A stretch of 64,000 nucleotides of DNA from Rhyzopertha dominica (lineage: Eukaryota > Arthropoda > Insecta > Coleoptera > Bostrichidae), in assembly GCA_025024175.1 (NCBI GenBank), contig QCXZ01000053.1, forward strand, positions 3,100,001 through 3,164,000. The letters run 5' to 3'. A program made the position numbers and the translations under genes. How positions within the stretch are numbered: the first letter of the stretch is position 1; every line of letters starts with the position of its first letter. This document shows positions 1 through 12,318 of this stretch, piece after piece. The notes under the pieces were generated by a model. That model saw only the letters and a program-made list of their open reading frames with translations. It searched no databases and was not told the DNA's origin.

Positions 1-2876
1 AGCCTTGCTACACAAATAATATACTATTTACATACATTTATAAGAAGTTTTCAAATATGCTGTAAGCATTATCAATCAGATCCAAATTTGAAACACTAAA
101 ATTTTTTGGTTGTTCACTTTTTGTTTCCCTTCTTGGCTTCAATTCTACCATAGTAACGATGAAAAAAATTGTAGGTCTTTTACATGCATGCATAAATTAG
201 ATGTTCCTTCAACTTCGACCTTCCCGAAGTTCCGTATTAAAAACTTCCACCTTCAACCCCATCAAAACAAGTGCATAAGCGCGCCATCTCTACGGGCTGA
301 TAAATGCGACTACTCCCCGTAAGTGTGGAACATCCCCATCCCACGAAGTCAGAAGCGTGCGTTATAAAATATTAAAATATATGAAGTGTTTTATTGGACA
401 CGTTACACGACGTTTTTTCCCGCTCGCAGCGAAAGCGGGGGCAAATGAAAAAGAACAAAGTCATATCAAAGTCAGCACGCTTTGGAAACAACCATATTTT
501 TCTGGATATTGGATGGAGTTCGACTCGTTAGGGGTCTGGGGTGGCGGGGTCTTTCTCCAAATCCCCGGGCAAATCATCGCCGATGCAAAATGAAATGTTC
601 ACTACGTAACACAATTATTTAGTCCGGTGGTTTTATATTGGAGTTTGCTATTAAATTTCACGCAATAAATCTCCTCCAATATACCGATAACGTAATGGAC
701 TGCACGCATGGACGAAAATGCTGATGCATGGCTTGTTTACCTTCGGCCGAATAGGGGAGTAGTGTTAAGTAATTAAACTAGGGGCAGTCTGGAACCGGAC
801 GGGGCTTCGCAAACTATAATTAGAGGAAGCCGGCTTATCGCAGACGAAATGTGGTCATTTGCAACTTGTTATCTTGTTCAGAATGCCAAACTCGCCGACC
901 CGTATTTATTTCCACCCTTCGGTAGGTTGTATAATAACGGCATGGGCATAGTTAAGTTACAACTTCTGGTCAAGGTGAGGGCAGGTGGCTGGGTTTATAG
1001 AATACTAACTAATTGATTATAGAACTACATATATACGCCAAAGTTAAGTCGCCTTCTATGAATTTTGCTGAGGTTCAAGTCGCAAAGTAAAACTGGTGAT
1101 TACCACAGCCGAATGAAATTCCAAAACTACAAAAAAAAACACTGCAAATTGAATCAATATTTCCACATACAATTGTCAAATGACATTTACGTTTTTATTT
1201 CTTATATGTACTATACGACTGGTATAATCAGGTTTTGAGCATTTTTTCTCTCTACACATTTTTTCTGAGACAAACAGTCCTGTGATATCAGTTAAAATAT
1301 ATAAATTATTAAAATAGGTTTTTTCCAAATAATTCGAAAATTATTAACTTAACAAAAAAATTACAAGAGCGCTTTCTAATCAGAAATTTAATTTACTATA
1401 TAATACCAAAATTTAAAAAAACCGTACGAGTAGGGTCCAAAATAGGTTTTTTTACGAATATTTTTTGATAAATTTTCTAAGACACTTTTTGTGAGAAATT
1501 ATATTTCCTATCTGATGGTATTTTCATTTTTTGAATATATTAGATATATTCCGAGATATTTTGGAAAAACCGTTTTCTTTAAGTGACGCTTTTTTGCTGC
1601 ACCGAAAATTTATAAGAACGAATAATACCCGCAGTTATACTACTAATCACATACTAAAACGAAAAAAAAATAAAATTTGCAAAAAGTGTAGTTACCCCCC
1701 AATTTCGCCCCCTTCCTGAAACCCTACTTATTACACAAACAATAGGTCGCTTTGGGTAGTTGAGATTTATACGTTTGCCAAATTTCAAGTTCATATATTA
1801 AGTCTTTCGAAAGTTATTGTGTCCACAAACAAAACCAGAGACACACAGACACACAGACAACAAATTTGTTTTCGCAAATTTTTTTTTGAGTTTTCGACCG
1901 TTTTAAAACGAATGAGCAAATAAAATAAAATAAATCCGTTGGATGTGGAAGTAGTAGATGAAGCAAAAATTGTTACCAAACTAGCCACAAATAAGTGTGC
2001 TTTTTTGCTGCTAAGTATCCTTTACTAACCTGTTCCAATAACTCATTGTATACATCAACTAATAATTTCAGTCCCGAATTTTGTAAACTTTTTAAATCAT
2101 AATATGAATGTTGTTATTAGTCACAAATTCACCCTTCTTTATACAAAATGTGCCAATAAATTGGAACATCTGTATAAATTAATTATTTTAACATTCACAT
2201 AACAAACAAAATGTTCAGTGTTATACATTAGCGAGGCTAAAGCTCCATGCACTGCATAAGCTGCAAAACACTTTCAGTATAGTCCGTAGTTATTTACTAC
2301 ATCAAACAACGGCACAGACTTCAATCTCAGCAAGATCCGCTGTGTTTAGCTGGCCGTAAACTGCTAAGGCATAATTAAACGAGATTAGTTTGTTAAAAGG
2401 GGTGCGTCACGCTGCGTTGTTGCGAGTAAATTATTGCACGTATTAGAGCTACGCAAAAAATAATAAATCTGGCTTCACTTTGAAAGAACGCAATCTAGAA
2501 TATATAAATAGCATAAGTAAATGTTATAGCTTAGAGGCACTGTATTCCAGTATACTTGCATTCTCAGTATAAATTACGTTAATGTATGTTTTTTTTTTCA
2601 ATAAAAAGNAGCGACAGCGTAAATTTTTTATGTTTAGTTTAGGTCANTTTGTTACAGCAATTTGCAACAAAAGTTTAGAATTTGAAAAAAAAAAAACAAC
2701 GTTCTACGGTATTTTAAATATTCCAGTTGAGGTTTTTGTCTCAAAACATTGCGAAAATAATTATTTGGAATAGTATTGCTATATATGAGGGTGAATGCTT
2801 TCAGCTCCCATAATATAAGATAATATTTTCTCGGAATGATCACTGTCTGTTGAAAACAATGACAAAAAGTTATTAG
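1..2876. other. Intergenic, no gene recognised
   Basis: AT-rich sequence with only short open frames that show no protein-family resemblance. I see no splice-linked exon series, RNA gene or intact transposon. Homopolymer A/T runs and short near-repeated A/T-rich phrases (about 1240-1560) suggest old decayed repeats. Confidence 0.5.
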
Positions 2877-2910
2877 TCTGACGTTTCGATTACCCCTGTA
2901 ATCTTTGTCA
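2877..2910 (-). repeat. Hairpin plus GAAACGTC motif, hammerhead-like remnant
   Basis: On the minus strand a perfect 6-bp stem (GATTAC / GTAATC, loop of four, 2888-2903) is followed directly by GAAACGTC. This stem-then-GAAAC arrangement resembles stem II and the 3' core of a hammerhead ribozyme, a motif known from Penelope-like element terminal repeats. The CUGAUGA half of the core is not intact: the minus strand reads TTTGACAAA upstream. It lies about 170 nt downstream of the Penelope-like ORF on the same strand, as expected for the element's 3' terminal repeat. Assignment to that element is inference. Confidence 0.4.
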
Positions 2911-3075
2911 AAGACGAAGGACCTCAAAATTTGCCTGACACAAGTTCAAACATAATTTTGAAAGTAAATAAACAAATCACCAAGGAAGCGAGACGTCATA
3001 GAAACAACGTGCCAACCTGATAAAAAAGAACCTAACGATGAAAAAGGAACTACCTACCTACTAGATATACACGAA

Positions 3076-4150
3076 CTACTTGGTAAAAGATAACCACAAA
3101 ATAGTCTTCCAAACGTCACCTAACTCATAATATCCACAATCCCTATTAAAATTATTAGTATTTCTACAAACTATAGCTTCTTTTATTAAACGTTTGTGGT
3201 AATATTTTTCTCTATGTAAAATTTTTGTTTTATCAAAGTCAATCATGTGTTTAGTTAAATATGAGTGTTCAGCTACGGAAGATTTATCTATCTGTTGCAG
3301 CCTAGTAGCAGGTATGTGTTCTTTCAAACGGGTACCTACTTTTCTTTTAGTTTGACCTATGTAACACTTGCCGCAAGAACAAGTAATTTTGTAAACACCT
3401 TCACTCTCTAAATGTACTTTATCTTTAGTAGAACTTAAAATTTTATCTAAATTAATATATGTAATATCAACAACTAAAATATCGTGTTTTTTAAGCATCC
3501 TCTTTAATTTTTCAGAAGTGCCTTGTACATAGGACAAACTCAACTTCAATTTACTTTGTCCTGGCTGAGAATTTACTTGATTTAAATGAGCACTTTTATT
3601 AAAAACTGACCAAATATTCTTATTGCTATAACCATTTCTAACTAGCGCTGATTTTAAGATGATATATTTCTTTTTGTAAAGAACTTTCGTCTGAGATCTT
3701 TGTGCTCTAACAAATAACGTCCTTATAAGACTATTCTTTTGAGAGGGAGGGTGGTGAGATGTGGCATGCAAATATCTGTCTGTGTGCGTAGGTTTTCTGT
3801 AAACCTTGTGTCCTAACTGTCCAGTGTTTATTCTGTAAATCTGGACATCCAAGAAAAGTAAACTACCATTGCTTTCTAATTCCATAGTAAATTTTATGTC
3901 AGGATTTTGACTGTTCAAATGATTTAGAAACCTACGCAACTCCTCTACACCGTGGGGGCAAATAACAAAAGTGTCATCTACGTACCTATACCAACATTTT
4001 GGTTTAAACTGAAAACTGTTTATCGCTACCTGTTCAAAATTTTCCATAAACAAATTGGCTACTACAGGACTTAGGGGTGAACCCATTGCACAACCTGATT
4101 TTTGTTCATAAAAATTATCGTTCCATACTATAGGACTTAGAGAATGTATT
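3076..4150 (-). mobile_element. Penelope-like element, RT plus GIY-YIG endonuclease (5' truncated)
   Basis: An uninterrupted minus-strand frame of about 355 codons encodes the C-terminal part of a Penelope-like retroelement protein. From the N-terminus I see the RT motif CAMGSPLSP, then RYVDDTFVI (catalytic YVDD), a conserved HLNSQNPDIKFTME region, and near the C-terminus a GIY-YIG endonuclease with GVYKITCSCGKCYIGQT and a downstream RLKEH. The frame is open upstream of the MGSP methionine to about 4140, so that methionine is not the start; the fingers and N-terminal region are missing. RT followed by GIY-YIG is diagnostic for Penelope-like elements and is not found in LTR or non-LTR retrotransposons. 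The open frame suggests a fairly recent insertion. A related fragment lies at 32150-32285. Confidence 0.9.
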
Positions 4151-6298
4151 ATCTTAGTATTGCTATATTTTTCCTTGCATTAAATAAGAACGTATTTGTG
4201 ATATGAACATTGGGTAAATACTCACAGTGTGTTTTAATTCCATAATCACCTACGATTGATTGGATACAGTTTCGTTCGTTCCAATGCAGACCACGAAGAG
4301 AAGCTTGCTTGCTTTGCTGAAACAAAACACACAATCAAACTGTCTTATTCAATTACGATCAATAAACACGTTGAAGGTGTAATCTATACGTAGAGATCAT
4401 ACCAAAGAAACGTTCACAAATACTGTGTCTACCTAACATGTACATGTATTGGCAACTTGTTATTAGGGGAGATACAAAATCTGTTAGATTGAGAAAGGCG
4501 AGAAAATTTAATGCATAATAAAGTGCGATTTTGAAAAAGAGTTATCTTGAAAAAAAGAAAACGGTCGTTTTTATTAATTCGAACATTTTCGCGATAATCG
4601 TATAAATATAATATTTTTCTTGTAGGCACCACACTAGGTTTTTTCATATTTCAGCTACGTGCTATTTCTTACTTAATTTTCTAGGAAGTTCTTTAATAGA
4701 ACACATTCATGTAATAGTGCGCAATCAAAAAACATCTCCGTTTGTAACTAATTATTTTTATACTTACAAAATTGTCATTCCATTTATTGTCTGTGTTTTT
4801 TTATATTAGCATTTATATTACTTTATAGTAGCGAGGCACTACTATTTATACTAAGAGAACATATTTAAACTATTACAAATAATACTCAAGTAATTCGCCA
4901 TTTCTCTCGATACATTTTTGGCCTCTTTGTTTTACGCATTTAATTACTTTCCTCAGTGTCATTCTACCAACTTCATGGACTGCATCCAGTATAGCTATTT
5001 GTAATTTCATCCTGCTCCTTGTTAAAAAAGCCTGATTGAGTTACTCTATTGTTATAAATCAACCACTTAAAAACTGATTTAAGTAATGATTGGAAATATT
5101 AAAATCATATATTCGCATTTAAGTTTGTAACATATCTGCCAATGTTAAATGAATGACTGAAGGTCCGGAAAATACAACTTTACCTAAAATAGTAAATCTA
5201 GCCAGAAAAATAAGATCGTTAATGTCAATGATCATATGAAAACCTAATAATGGCCTATAAATACTATAATCAATAACGAAAGCTTCTTGAGAAACACAGC
5301 CGAAAAACAAAAACAACATTTTCAAGTTATGTTCTTAAATCTACAAGTAAAGAGCGCCCTTCCGGGCTGAGTGAAGTCTAAATCATTAATTCCTGTACCT
5401 CGAACGTAGGATGTTTCCTTTTTCTCCAAACTCTGATTGCCATAGGCGTAGCTTCTTAAGCATTCATCCCCTTTCCTGCATAAAATCGTAACAAGTCTTA
5501 AGAAACCGACAAACATTAGCAGCGTTTCACCGGCATCTAATTTATACTGTAATTAATCTTTATAATCGCGGAACAAACGCCAGAACTTTAAACTGATTAA
5601 TTGTCATAAGAGATCTTGGAATCGCATGCACAATTATAAATAAGGAGTGTCAGGATAGTGGTGATGAAGATCTCTGAAGTTGAACTCGTTGCATTTCAGT
5701 TTTGTTTGATAATGGAGATATTACATTTTCTCTGCAAGTTTTTAGACGTTAGCCAACATAACCCACAAAGCGATACACCATTAATGGATAAGCACATAAT
5801 TACGCNATTACAAACGAGTACACCTCGGCCTATAGCCATTTCATTTGTATCTCTCGGCTTCCCCCAGACCCAGTTTGTTTTGCAGGGCTTCGAGGACAAC
5901 AAAAATGAATCGTGTACATTTACCAGGCAACGTTTTCCCATCGACATGAAATATGGCTGCGGCCAGCCTAACCAAACAGAAATCAAGGTAAATCCCACAA
6001 GGCCTTCTGGAAATATAATAATTTAGAGTGCCGTGCTCTATCGCTCCTGCTGGATGTTAGATTGTTGTGTTTTCTACAAATAGGTTTCGTGAGGGCCGCC
6101 CAGAACTGTGTTGTGCTATCACACGGTGCGGTGGGTCATGTAAACGGATGTAGAGAAATATGGCGTTCAGAGATCTTTTATTCTAACATATGCAGGGTTT
6201 TCTGTTACTAGAAAAACGAATGCTATATAACTGTTAATAATTTTAATTGACTGATATTATACGAGAGTATGTATATACTTTTAAAAATTGTAATAAAG
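4151..6298. other. Intergenic, no gene recognised
   Basis: Short open frames on both strands (for example 5658-6026 plus and its overlap 5696-5998 minus) have no recognisable domain and mutually overlap. Nothing else could be supported. Confidence 0.45.
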
Positions 6299-6428
6299 TT
6301 GTTCAATATAATCTCCTTGCACATCCAAAGCACGATGCCATCGCTTCAGCAGTAATGTTATGTCGTTAAATACGCCATTTTTGTCAAGATGCTTCAGCAG
6401 TTGGAACGCATAGGCTGTTGCGGAGATT
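6299..6428 (-). pseudogene. Mariner transposase C-terminal remnant
   Basis: The minus strand encodes a peptide ending RWHRALDVQGDYIEQ. This matches the conserved mariner C-terminus (RW..C.D.QGDY.E). It ends exactly where the microsatellite-like 3' tail of the next element begins. It may be the distal part of the same mariner whose other pieces lie at about 8195-8345 and 9960-10265. That linkage is inferred from order and strand, not proven. Confidence 0.6.
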
Positions 6429-8194
6429 TATAATAATAATAATAATAATAAAGTTATTTATTGTGCAAAATAATGTACACAAAAGGTAGGAGATTTGACG
6501 TCAGTCATTCTACCACTCCCCCGTTCACAAATAAATATACATTAAACGCGTTATATAAAAAACTAACATACAAATCAATCCAATTGCAAATTACTGAAAA
6601 AGCGACGCCTAAGACGTCGATTGAACGCCGCCAGTGGCAGCTCTACGATATCAAGAATTTTATTCAATAATGTAGGAGCTATGTAACCATAACTACCCTC
6701 AAATTTTGATGTGCGATGTTGAGGCACGGTAAAAGAATTATATCTAACATTGACATCATGAATTTGAGCGCGTCTCACAAGAATATCTGTTAGACAAGAA
6801 GGTACCCTATTAATATAAATCTTATACAATAGTACGCTATATAGGTATTCCATCCTGNGATTCATTTTTGGTTCATTTAAACGAATTAAATATGGAGTGA
6901 TGTGCTCTCTGAATGGAACCCTAGACACATATCTTATACAAGCATTCTGGACACGTTGGATTTTTAATTGATTGTACTTGGGCATAAAATGATAGTAAAC
7001 TTGAGAACAATAATCTACATGAGGATAAATTAATGCCTTTACTAATTTTAACTTTACATTATCATCCAAGATGTCCCTTAAGCCGTACATGGTTTTTAAT
7101 TTAAAAAGACATATTTTGTACACTTCTTGGCAATGTTTGTTAAAACACAAACTTCTATCAAAGACGACACCCAAATTTTTAGCAGAGTCTACCCAATCAA
7201 GCACAGTTCCATCAATAGTAACACTATAATTTGAACACACGAGGTCACTGCAATGCTGATTACCAATGCACATAGCAATAGATTTTTTAGGATTAAGCTT
7301 TAGACCATGTTTTCTGCACCACTTGGAAAACAAATTTAAATCATAATTAATAGCAGCTATTGCATTATCAACATCTCCTGTGATACAAGGAAGATACAGC
7401 TGAGCGTCATCAGCATAAAGCTAAATCTGTGAACTAAACAAAGCTGCAGGCAAATCAAAAGTATACAGTAAGAATAATATAGGCCCCAAGATACTACCCT
7501 GAGGGACGCCACTTCTAGTTTCTTTTAGATCTGAGTATAAAAAATCGCTTAGTATTATTCTCTGCATCCTGCCGTAGATATAGCTTGAAAACCATCTCTG
7601 TGCGACCTGGTCAAAACCTATGTAACTCAATTTAGCAATCAACAATTCAAAATTTACGAGGTCAAATGCTTTACTTTGATCCAACAGTATGAGGATAGTA
7701 CTGTTAGATCGGTCCATATTTGTGGCAATTTCATTGGTCACTCTGAGCAGAGCAGTTGTGGTGCTATGCCCCGAACGAAACCCTGACTGCACAGGCGGTA
7801 AAATAGAGTTTATATTCAAAAATTCATTAACCTGATCACACACCATACGTTCCAACAATTTAGAAAATGCAGGCAAAATACTAATAGGCCTCAAATCATT
7901 ATAAGACGAAGGAGACGAGACCTTTGGCAGGGGTATAACGTTAGCAGATTTCCAGGTTTGAGGAAACACACCAATCTCAAGGGAAACGTTAAATATATGT
8001 TTGACAACATTTAAACAATATGGTATTACCAGATCTATCATTCTAATATTAATTCCGTCAACACCATATGCATTAGACTTGATCAATCTTAAACTACGAA
8101 AAATATCTGCGTCCTCGATTTTCCTAAGTATGAAAGGACCATTATCTAAGTTATTATGCCTGTAAAAATGTAGGGTATCAAGGTCAACCTCGGT
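6429..8194 (-). mobile_element. Non-LTR retrotransposon, CR1/Jockey-like RT, 5' truncated
   Basis: A minus-strand reverse transcriptase read continuously from about 8194 to 6575. RT motifs in order: KSNAYGVDGI, LRPISILP, SGFRSGHSTT, a degenerate AFD block (DQSKAFDLVNF), GVPQGSILGP and LYADD (about 7415). The C-terminal part has the usual LGVVFD and YCSQVYY-type blocks. A single in-frame TAG at 7421-7423, just before YADD, separates two otherwise continuous frames, so the element is probably dead or carries a consensus error. The frame ends upstream at a stop near 8194, and no endonuclease domain is present, so it is 5' truncated. The 3' end carries a (TTA)n tail (plus strand 6429-6452), as in CR1/L2-type elements without poly(A). 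Confidence 0.85.
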
Positions 8195-8345
8195 TTATCT
8201 TTCCAAGTCGATAAATCGGACGAATTTCTTCTTTCCACGGGAGAAAGAGAATTTCGCAGCAATTCTTCTCACAAACTCCTTTGACTGACACTGCTTTATG
8301 CGATCAAGCGTTATCGTGCAAGAAGATTACACCCCTGTCTTTCGT
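8195..8345 (-). pseudogene. Mariner transposase middle remnant
   Basis: The minus strand reads GVIFLHDNA, a stop, then SHKA. This is the second catalytic-aspartate block of mariner transposases (consensus HDNARPH). It has an in-frame stop and quickly loses resemblance to the family. It is sandwiched between the 5' ends of two non-LTR elements facing in opposite directions. Confidence 0.55.
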
Positions 8346-8479
8346 ATCTCGCCTACACTTTTGAAATCGCTCATTTCAATTTTACTCAAAGAATACAAAT
8401 ACATTTCTCTTTTGGTATGTGTCTATTGTTTGTTTGTTCATGCGGTCTTTTTCCATTCTTTTAAATTTATGCATTACCA

Positions 8480-9958
8480 CCGCTACCTATCCAGACTGTT
8501 TCAAAGTTGCGAGAGTCTGTCCAATTTACAAAAAGGGGGCATTTGAAGAGCCTTCTAGGTACAGGCCTGTGTCGATTGTCCCAATGCTCGGGAAGGTATT
8601 AGAAAAACTGTTAAAGAAACAAGTTCTGGATTATTTTGAGGGTAACAGCTTGCTGAGTACAGCACAATGTGGCTTTCGTAGAGGTCGTAGCACTGTTAGC
8701 GCTATAAGTAAACTAAGCGAGATTGTAACCGAGGCATTTGAGTCGAAAGAGTATGTTGGTTCAATGTATTTAGATCTAAGCAAGACTTTCGACTGTGTGG
8801 CTCCTGGGATTTTAGTGGAGAAATTGCTTTATTATGGCTTTTCACATCGAAGTAAAGATTTAATGCACTCATACTTATACAACAGAAAACAGAAAGTATC
8901 CATAAACAACCAGAAATCAAAATTGCTTTCATGTAATGTAGGTGTGCCTCAAGGATCTGTATTAGGTCCAGTCATTTTCATAATCTTTACAAATGACATG
9001 ATTGATGATAAACTTATTGTTTATGCAGACGACACGACAATTATAGATAAAGCCAGCAATTTGAATGTTGTTCTGGAGAGTCTTGGGGGCGCACAGTCGA
9101 GAGCAAAGAAGTAGCTTATGGCAAATAAGTTGCGTCCAAATGAAGCCAAGACTCAAACGATGATATTTGGCCTGCGGCAGATACCGATAGCTAACAACAC
9201 AGATGTCAGGTTTCTTGGGGTGTATCTGGACCCAAAGCTTAGTTGGGAGACACACATCTCACATTTGTGCAAGAAAATCGCAACCAATATTTATGTACTC
9301 CGAAGATTGTCAGAGATTGTTTCTAGACATGTAATGGGAATGGCATTCCACGCGTTGATACAGTCTCATGTAAATTACGCCTTGCTGATATGGGGGCACG
9401 CTCCGGATGCAAGCACGGTGTTCGCCCTCCAGCGGAGAGCGGTTAGAATAATTTCGGGAATGGGGTACAGAGATAACTGCAGAGAAGCTTTTAAAGATTT
9501 AGGCGTATTAACTTTAGCTAGTGCATATATATATCAGTGTTTACTGCACATTAAGCAAAACTCGGAAACACTACAGACACATTCAGATATACATGTATAC
9601 GAAACTAGACAAAGAGATGACTTATACCCAGGTTTTCACCGGATACAGAGGTCAAGGACGGGTATAAATTTCTATGGCCCTAAATTATTTAACAAACTTC
9701 CAANTAAGATAAAATCTTTAGATTACAAAAAATTCAAAAATCAAATTAAGACATTANTGGTGGAAGGCGCATTCTGTAACGTCACCGAGTTTTTAAACTG
9801 TACTATGTGGTAGATATGTACTTACATGTTATACATTTCGTACCGTTTACTATTATTGTGTTTATTATTATTGTATGTTGTTATATATTTCTTGGACGTG
9901 TGTAAATGTTTATACAGGCTATCAGGAATAAAATCATTATCATCATTATCATTATTGT
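8480..9958 (+). mobile_element. Non-LTR retrotransposon, CR1-like RT, 5' truncated
   Basis: Plus-strand reverse transcriptase in one frame from about 8480 to the stop at 9813. Motifs: RYRPVSIVPMLGKVLEKL, CGFRRGRST, LDLSKTFDCV, GVPQGSVLGP and YADD (about 9025), then a C-terminal LGVYLDPKLSW block. An in-frame TAG at 9112-9114 interrupts the frame. No endonuclease domain precedes the RT. The 3' end runs into an ATTATC/ATTATT microsatellite-like tail (about 9931-9958). It differs from the neighbour at 6429-8194 and lies head-to-head with it. Confidence 0.85.
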
Positions 9959-9959
9959 A

Positions 9960-10265
9960 GCCACAATAGCAGCAAAAGTTTGTCGGTAGCAGTATGAGGT
10001 CTCCAATTTCTGTGGTCGTCTTTAGCACTAGTCCGACGCTATGGAACGTTGCTCCATCAAGTTGCTGTTAAACTATCCACACACGACTCCAGGCAAACTT
10101 GTTGTAACGCACCGTGAATTTCGCCAACCGTCTTTTCGAGTAGTGTTTGAATTTTGATATACGCACATTAATCCGCTACAGTGACGCGTTCCATTGCATC
10201 AAACGTTAATATTTTGTGAGCACTCACTGTAACGAACAATACCAGGATTCATGCCTATTTTTAGC
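9960..10265 (-). pseudogene. Mariner transposase N-terminal remnant
   Basis: In one minus-strand frame the peptide includes KTVGEIHGALQQVC and, further on, DDHRNWRPHTATDK. This resembles the N-terminal helix-turn-helix and the linker (DDHRSGRPST.TDE) of mariner transposases. Stops and substitutions interrupt it. It abuts the tail of the plus-strand non-LTR element and is on the same strand as the mariner fragments at 8195-8345 and 6299-6428. Confidence 0.45.
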
Positions 10266-11051
10266 GTACACATGGTCCAATATTCCCTGTGGAAATAAAT
10301 AGCAACAATGATGGCTTAATACCTTAGCCTTACACTATCGAACTACCCTTAAATTTAGAATGAAACGCAAAAATATAATAACCAATTTGTTTCATTTAAA
10401 ATAACGAAGATATACTCGAGTAGTATTTTGCTGCATTAAGTTACTTCTATTACTTTTATAATAATAAATTTTACTTTCATAATTACACGACAACCGTATG
10501 ACAAAAAAAGCTTCATACGAAGCTCTAAGGGTCACGATATCAAAGCTACAAATTAAAATGGTAATTAAGTATAAAAGAGGGTCCTGTGAACCTGCATCCT
10601 TTAATTAACAACTACGAACTAAGGGAAAACGAAACACACAGCAACAGCAAGTATTTTGTTAAAAATGCGTAAATATGATCTAGAGAGAGCATGCACCATA
10701 AGCGTAAGGAACATATTTAATAGTTTTTTTTCCATTGAAGAAATTTTAGTTTAATTTACTGTTCCTCCAAATAAAAAATATAATATTTCACTTTGCTTCT
10801 GCTTACAAATATAGGACATGTAGGAATCATAGTTATGTTAACATTTACATTTTAGCAAATACAGTTTGACATAAAGAAATTGTTGAACCGAAGAATCATT
10901 ATATATGGTTTCTAGCTCTTTTCTTAAAACAGTATACTAATTTTAATAGGAGATAATATGGGATGGGTTTTTCGCTAAAATAATGTAATGTGAAATTTTT
11001 ATTCTGTAACGCAACCGCAGTTAAACATTGCAACTTTCAAAATTCATTAAT
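10266..11051. other. Intergenic; 3' flank of secreted-protein gene 1
   Basis: No open frame of note. A minus-strand AATAAA (plus 10998-11003) lies about 50 nt beyond the stop codon of the adjacent gene and is a plausible polyadenylation signal. The rest is AT-rich and unassigned. Confidence 0.5.
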
Positions 11052-11800
11052 TTAAGCTTTTGATTTAACCCTGACTTGTGCTTCCGCCATGGAACACATC
11101 AGCATCTGTTTTGTGGATTTATCGTACAGCTCTGAGTTCACCTTCCAATACCAGATCTTTCCAGGAAACAAAAGTAGTGCCGCTGGGTCCACGGAGTTAT
11201 TAACCGCCACATAGCGGCCCTAAAAATTGATAAAGGTGCTTTATCTGCAATCAATTGGACAGGAGCTAACCTTTTTTATAGGGCACATAAACTTAGGCTC
11301 GGTGTTCCCGAAATAAGTTTTCGCCGGTTCTTTACCGGAAGCAAGAAGGGCACAGTAGTCATTGGACGTGTAGGTGTAGAAGTCTTCGCAAGTGTCGGGA
11401 TTCTCCTTTGATGTGCACCTTTTAATTCTGAATATAAACTACAAGAAGTGCGTGATTATTTATTGATATGATTCAAGTCAGAAATCTAGTTTACCATTAT
11501 TTGTTCGGAGGGAAAATCACGTGTTACTACGACTGTTGTATCCATGCTTAGCTTGTTGTCTACCAATTCAAAATTTTCCATATTTATGAACATTCTGAAG
11601 TCGTCTAGGCCATTACAACTGTTGCTGTATCGATCTAAAGTAGCCCTTTTCCCCTAAAATTTAAGCAATGCCGATTAAGTTCGATAGAAGGCTCTACCAA
11701 CCTGTGACCCGATCTGAAGTTCCATTAAATTTGAATTTATACCAACAAGAACCACGCTGATCGCACTGCAAAGCAACCAAATGAATCTACCAGGCNCCAT
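11052..11800 (-). CDS. Small secreted cysteine-containing protein 1, DUF1091-like (four exons)
   Basis: Complete minus-strand gene of 197 codons: 11702-11800, 11495-11653, 11271-11438 and 11052-11219. All introns are GT-AG, 41 to 58 nt or so, and all are phase 0. Exon 1 encodes a hydrophobic N-terminus (PGRFIWLLCSAISVVLVG) that looks like a signal peptide, so the product is probably secreted. Scattered cysteines (NSC, RCTS, DTCEDF, DYCA, MCPIKK, LMCSM) could form disulfides. The CPIKK followed by GRYV pattern across the last junction resembles the insect DUF1091 group of small secreted proteins related in layout to MD-2 lipid-binding proteins. I cannot name a ligand or role. The second codon contains an N. 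A paralogue with identical intron positions is at 29183-31520. The exon model is strong; the family name is tentative. Confidence 0.75.
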
Positions 11801-12318
11801 GGTTGCCCAGTACACACCTACTCCTTTGAATATTTGATTTATATGTTCATAAACTATTAATTTAAAACACATTTCCGGTGTATATTATCTATCACATATA
11901 ACATCTTTATACACTCGCTAGGTAATGAATGACGTATACGATAAATTTATATCTATAATTTTATAACGATAGCAATCAAAAATATGGACAAATTGAATAG
12001 AGAAAGTTAATTCTTGCCTGAAATTTGTTTTTAATAACTAACGCCGATTATATTTTAAAGGGTTAACAGGCATAAGAAGAAATGACCGATATTTGAACTC
12101 GGGACCTTTTGGATACTAGGCAAATAACGAGCGACGAGCGATTTAGCTGCAAATGCACCGGGTGGCGTTCAGCAACGTTAAACGTGTACATGCCCCCTTG
12201 ATCTCGATTCCGAATGCAGCTTTTAACTGTACAAGAAATAATTAATTTGGAGAATATAAAATAACTTCATAAAATCAAAATAAGAAAAAACATTAATTTG
12301 GTATCAAATAAATACATC
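11801..12318. repeat. Upstream of gene 1, includes tRNA-like repeat fragment
   Basis: About 12070-12190, on the minus strand, contains AAAAGGTCCCGAGTTCAAAT, resembling a tRNA variable loop and B-box. It is related to the tRNA-like element at about 41353-41428. No tRNA fold could be completed, so this is probably a decayed SINE. No other feature seen. Confidence 0.35.

Noticed and set aside
5658..6026. Plus frame of 122 codons and overlapping minus frame of 100 codons
   Set aside because: No family resemblance, no splice context, and the two overlap almost completely.
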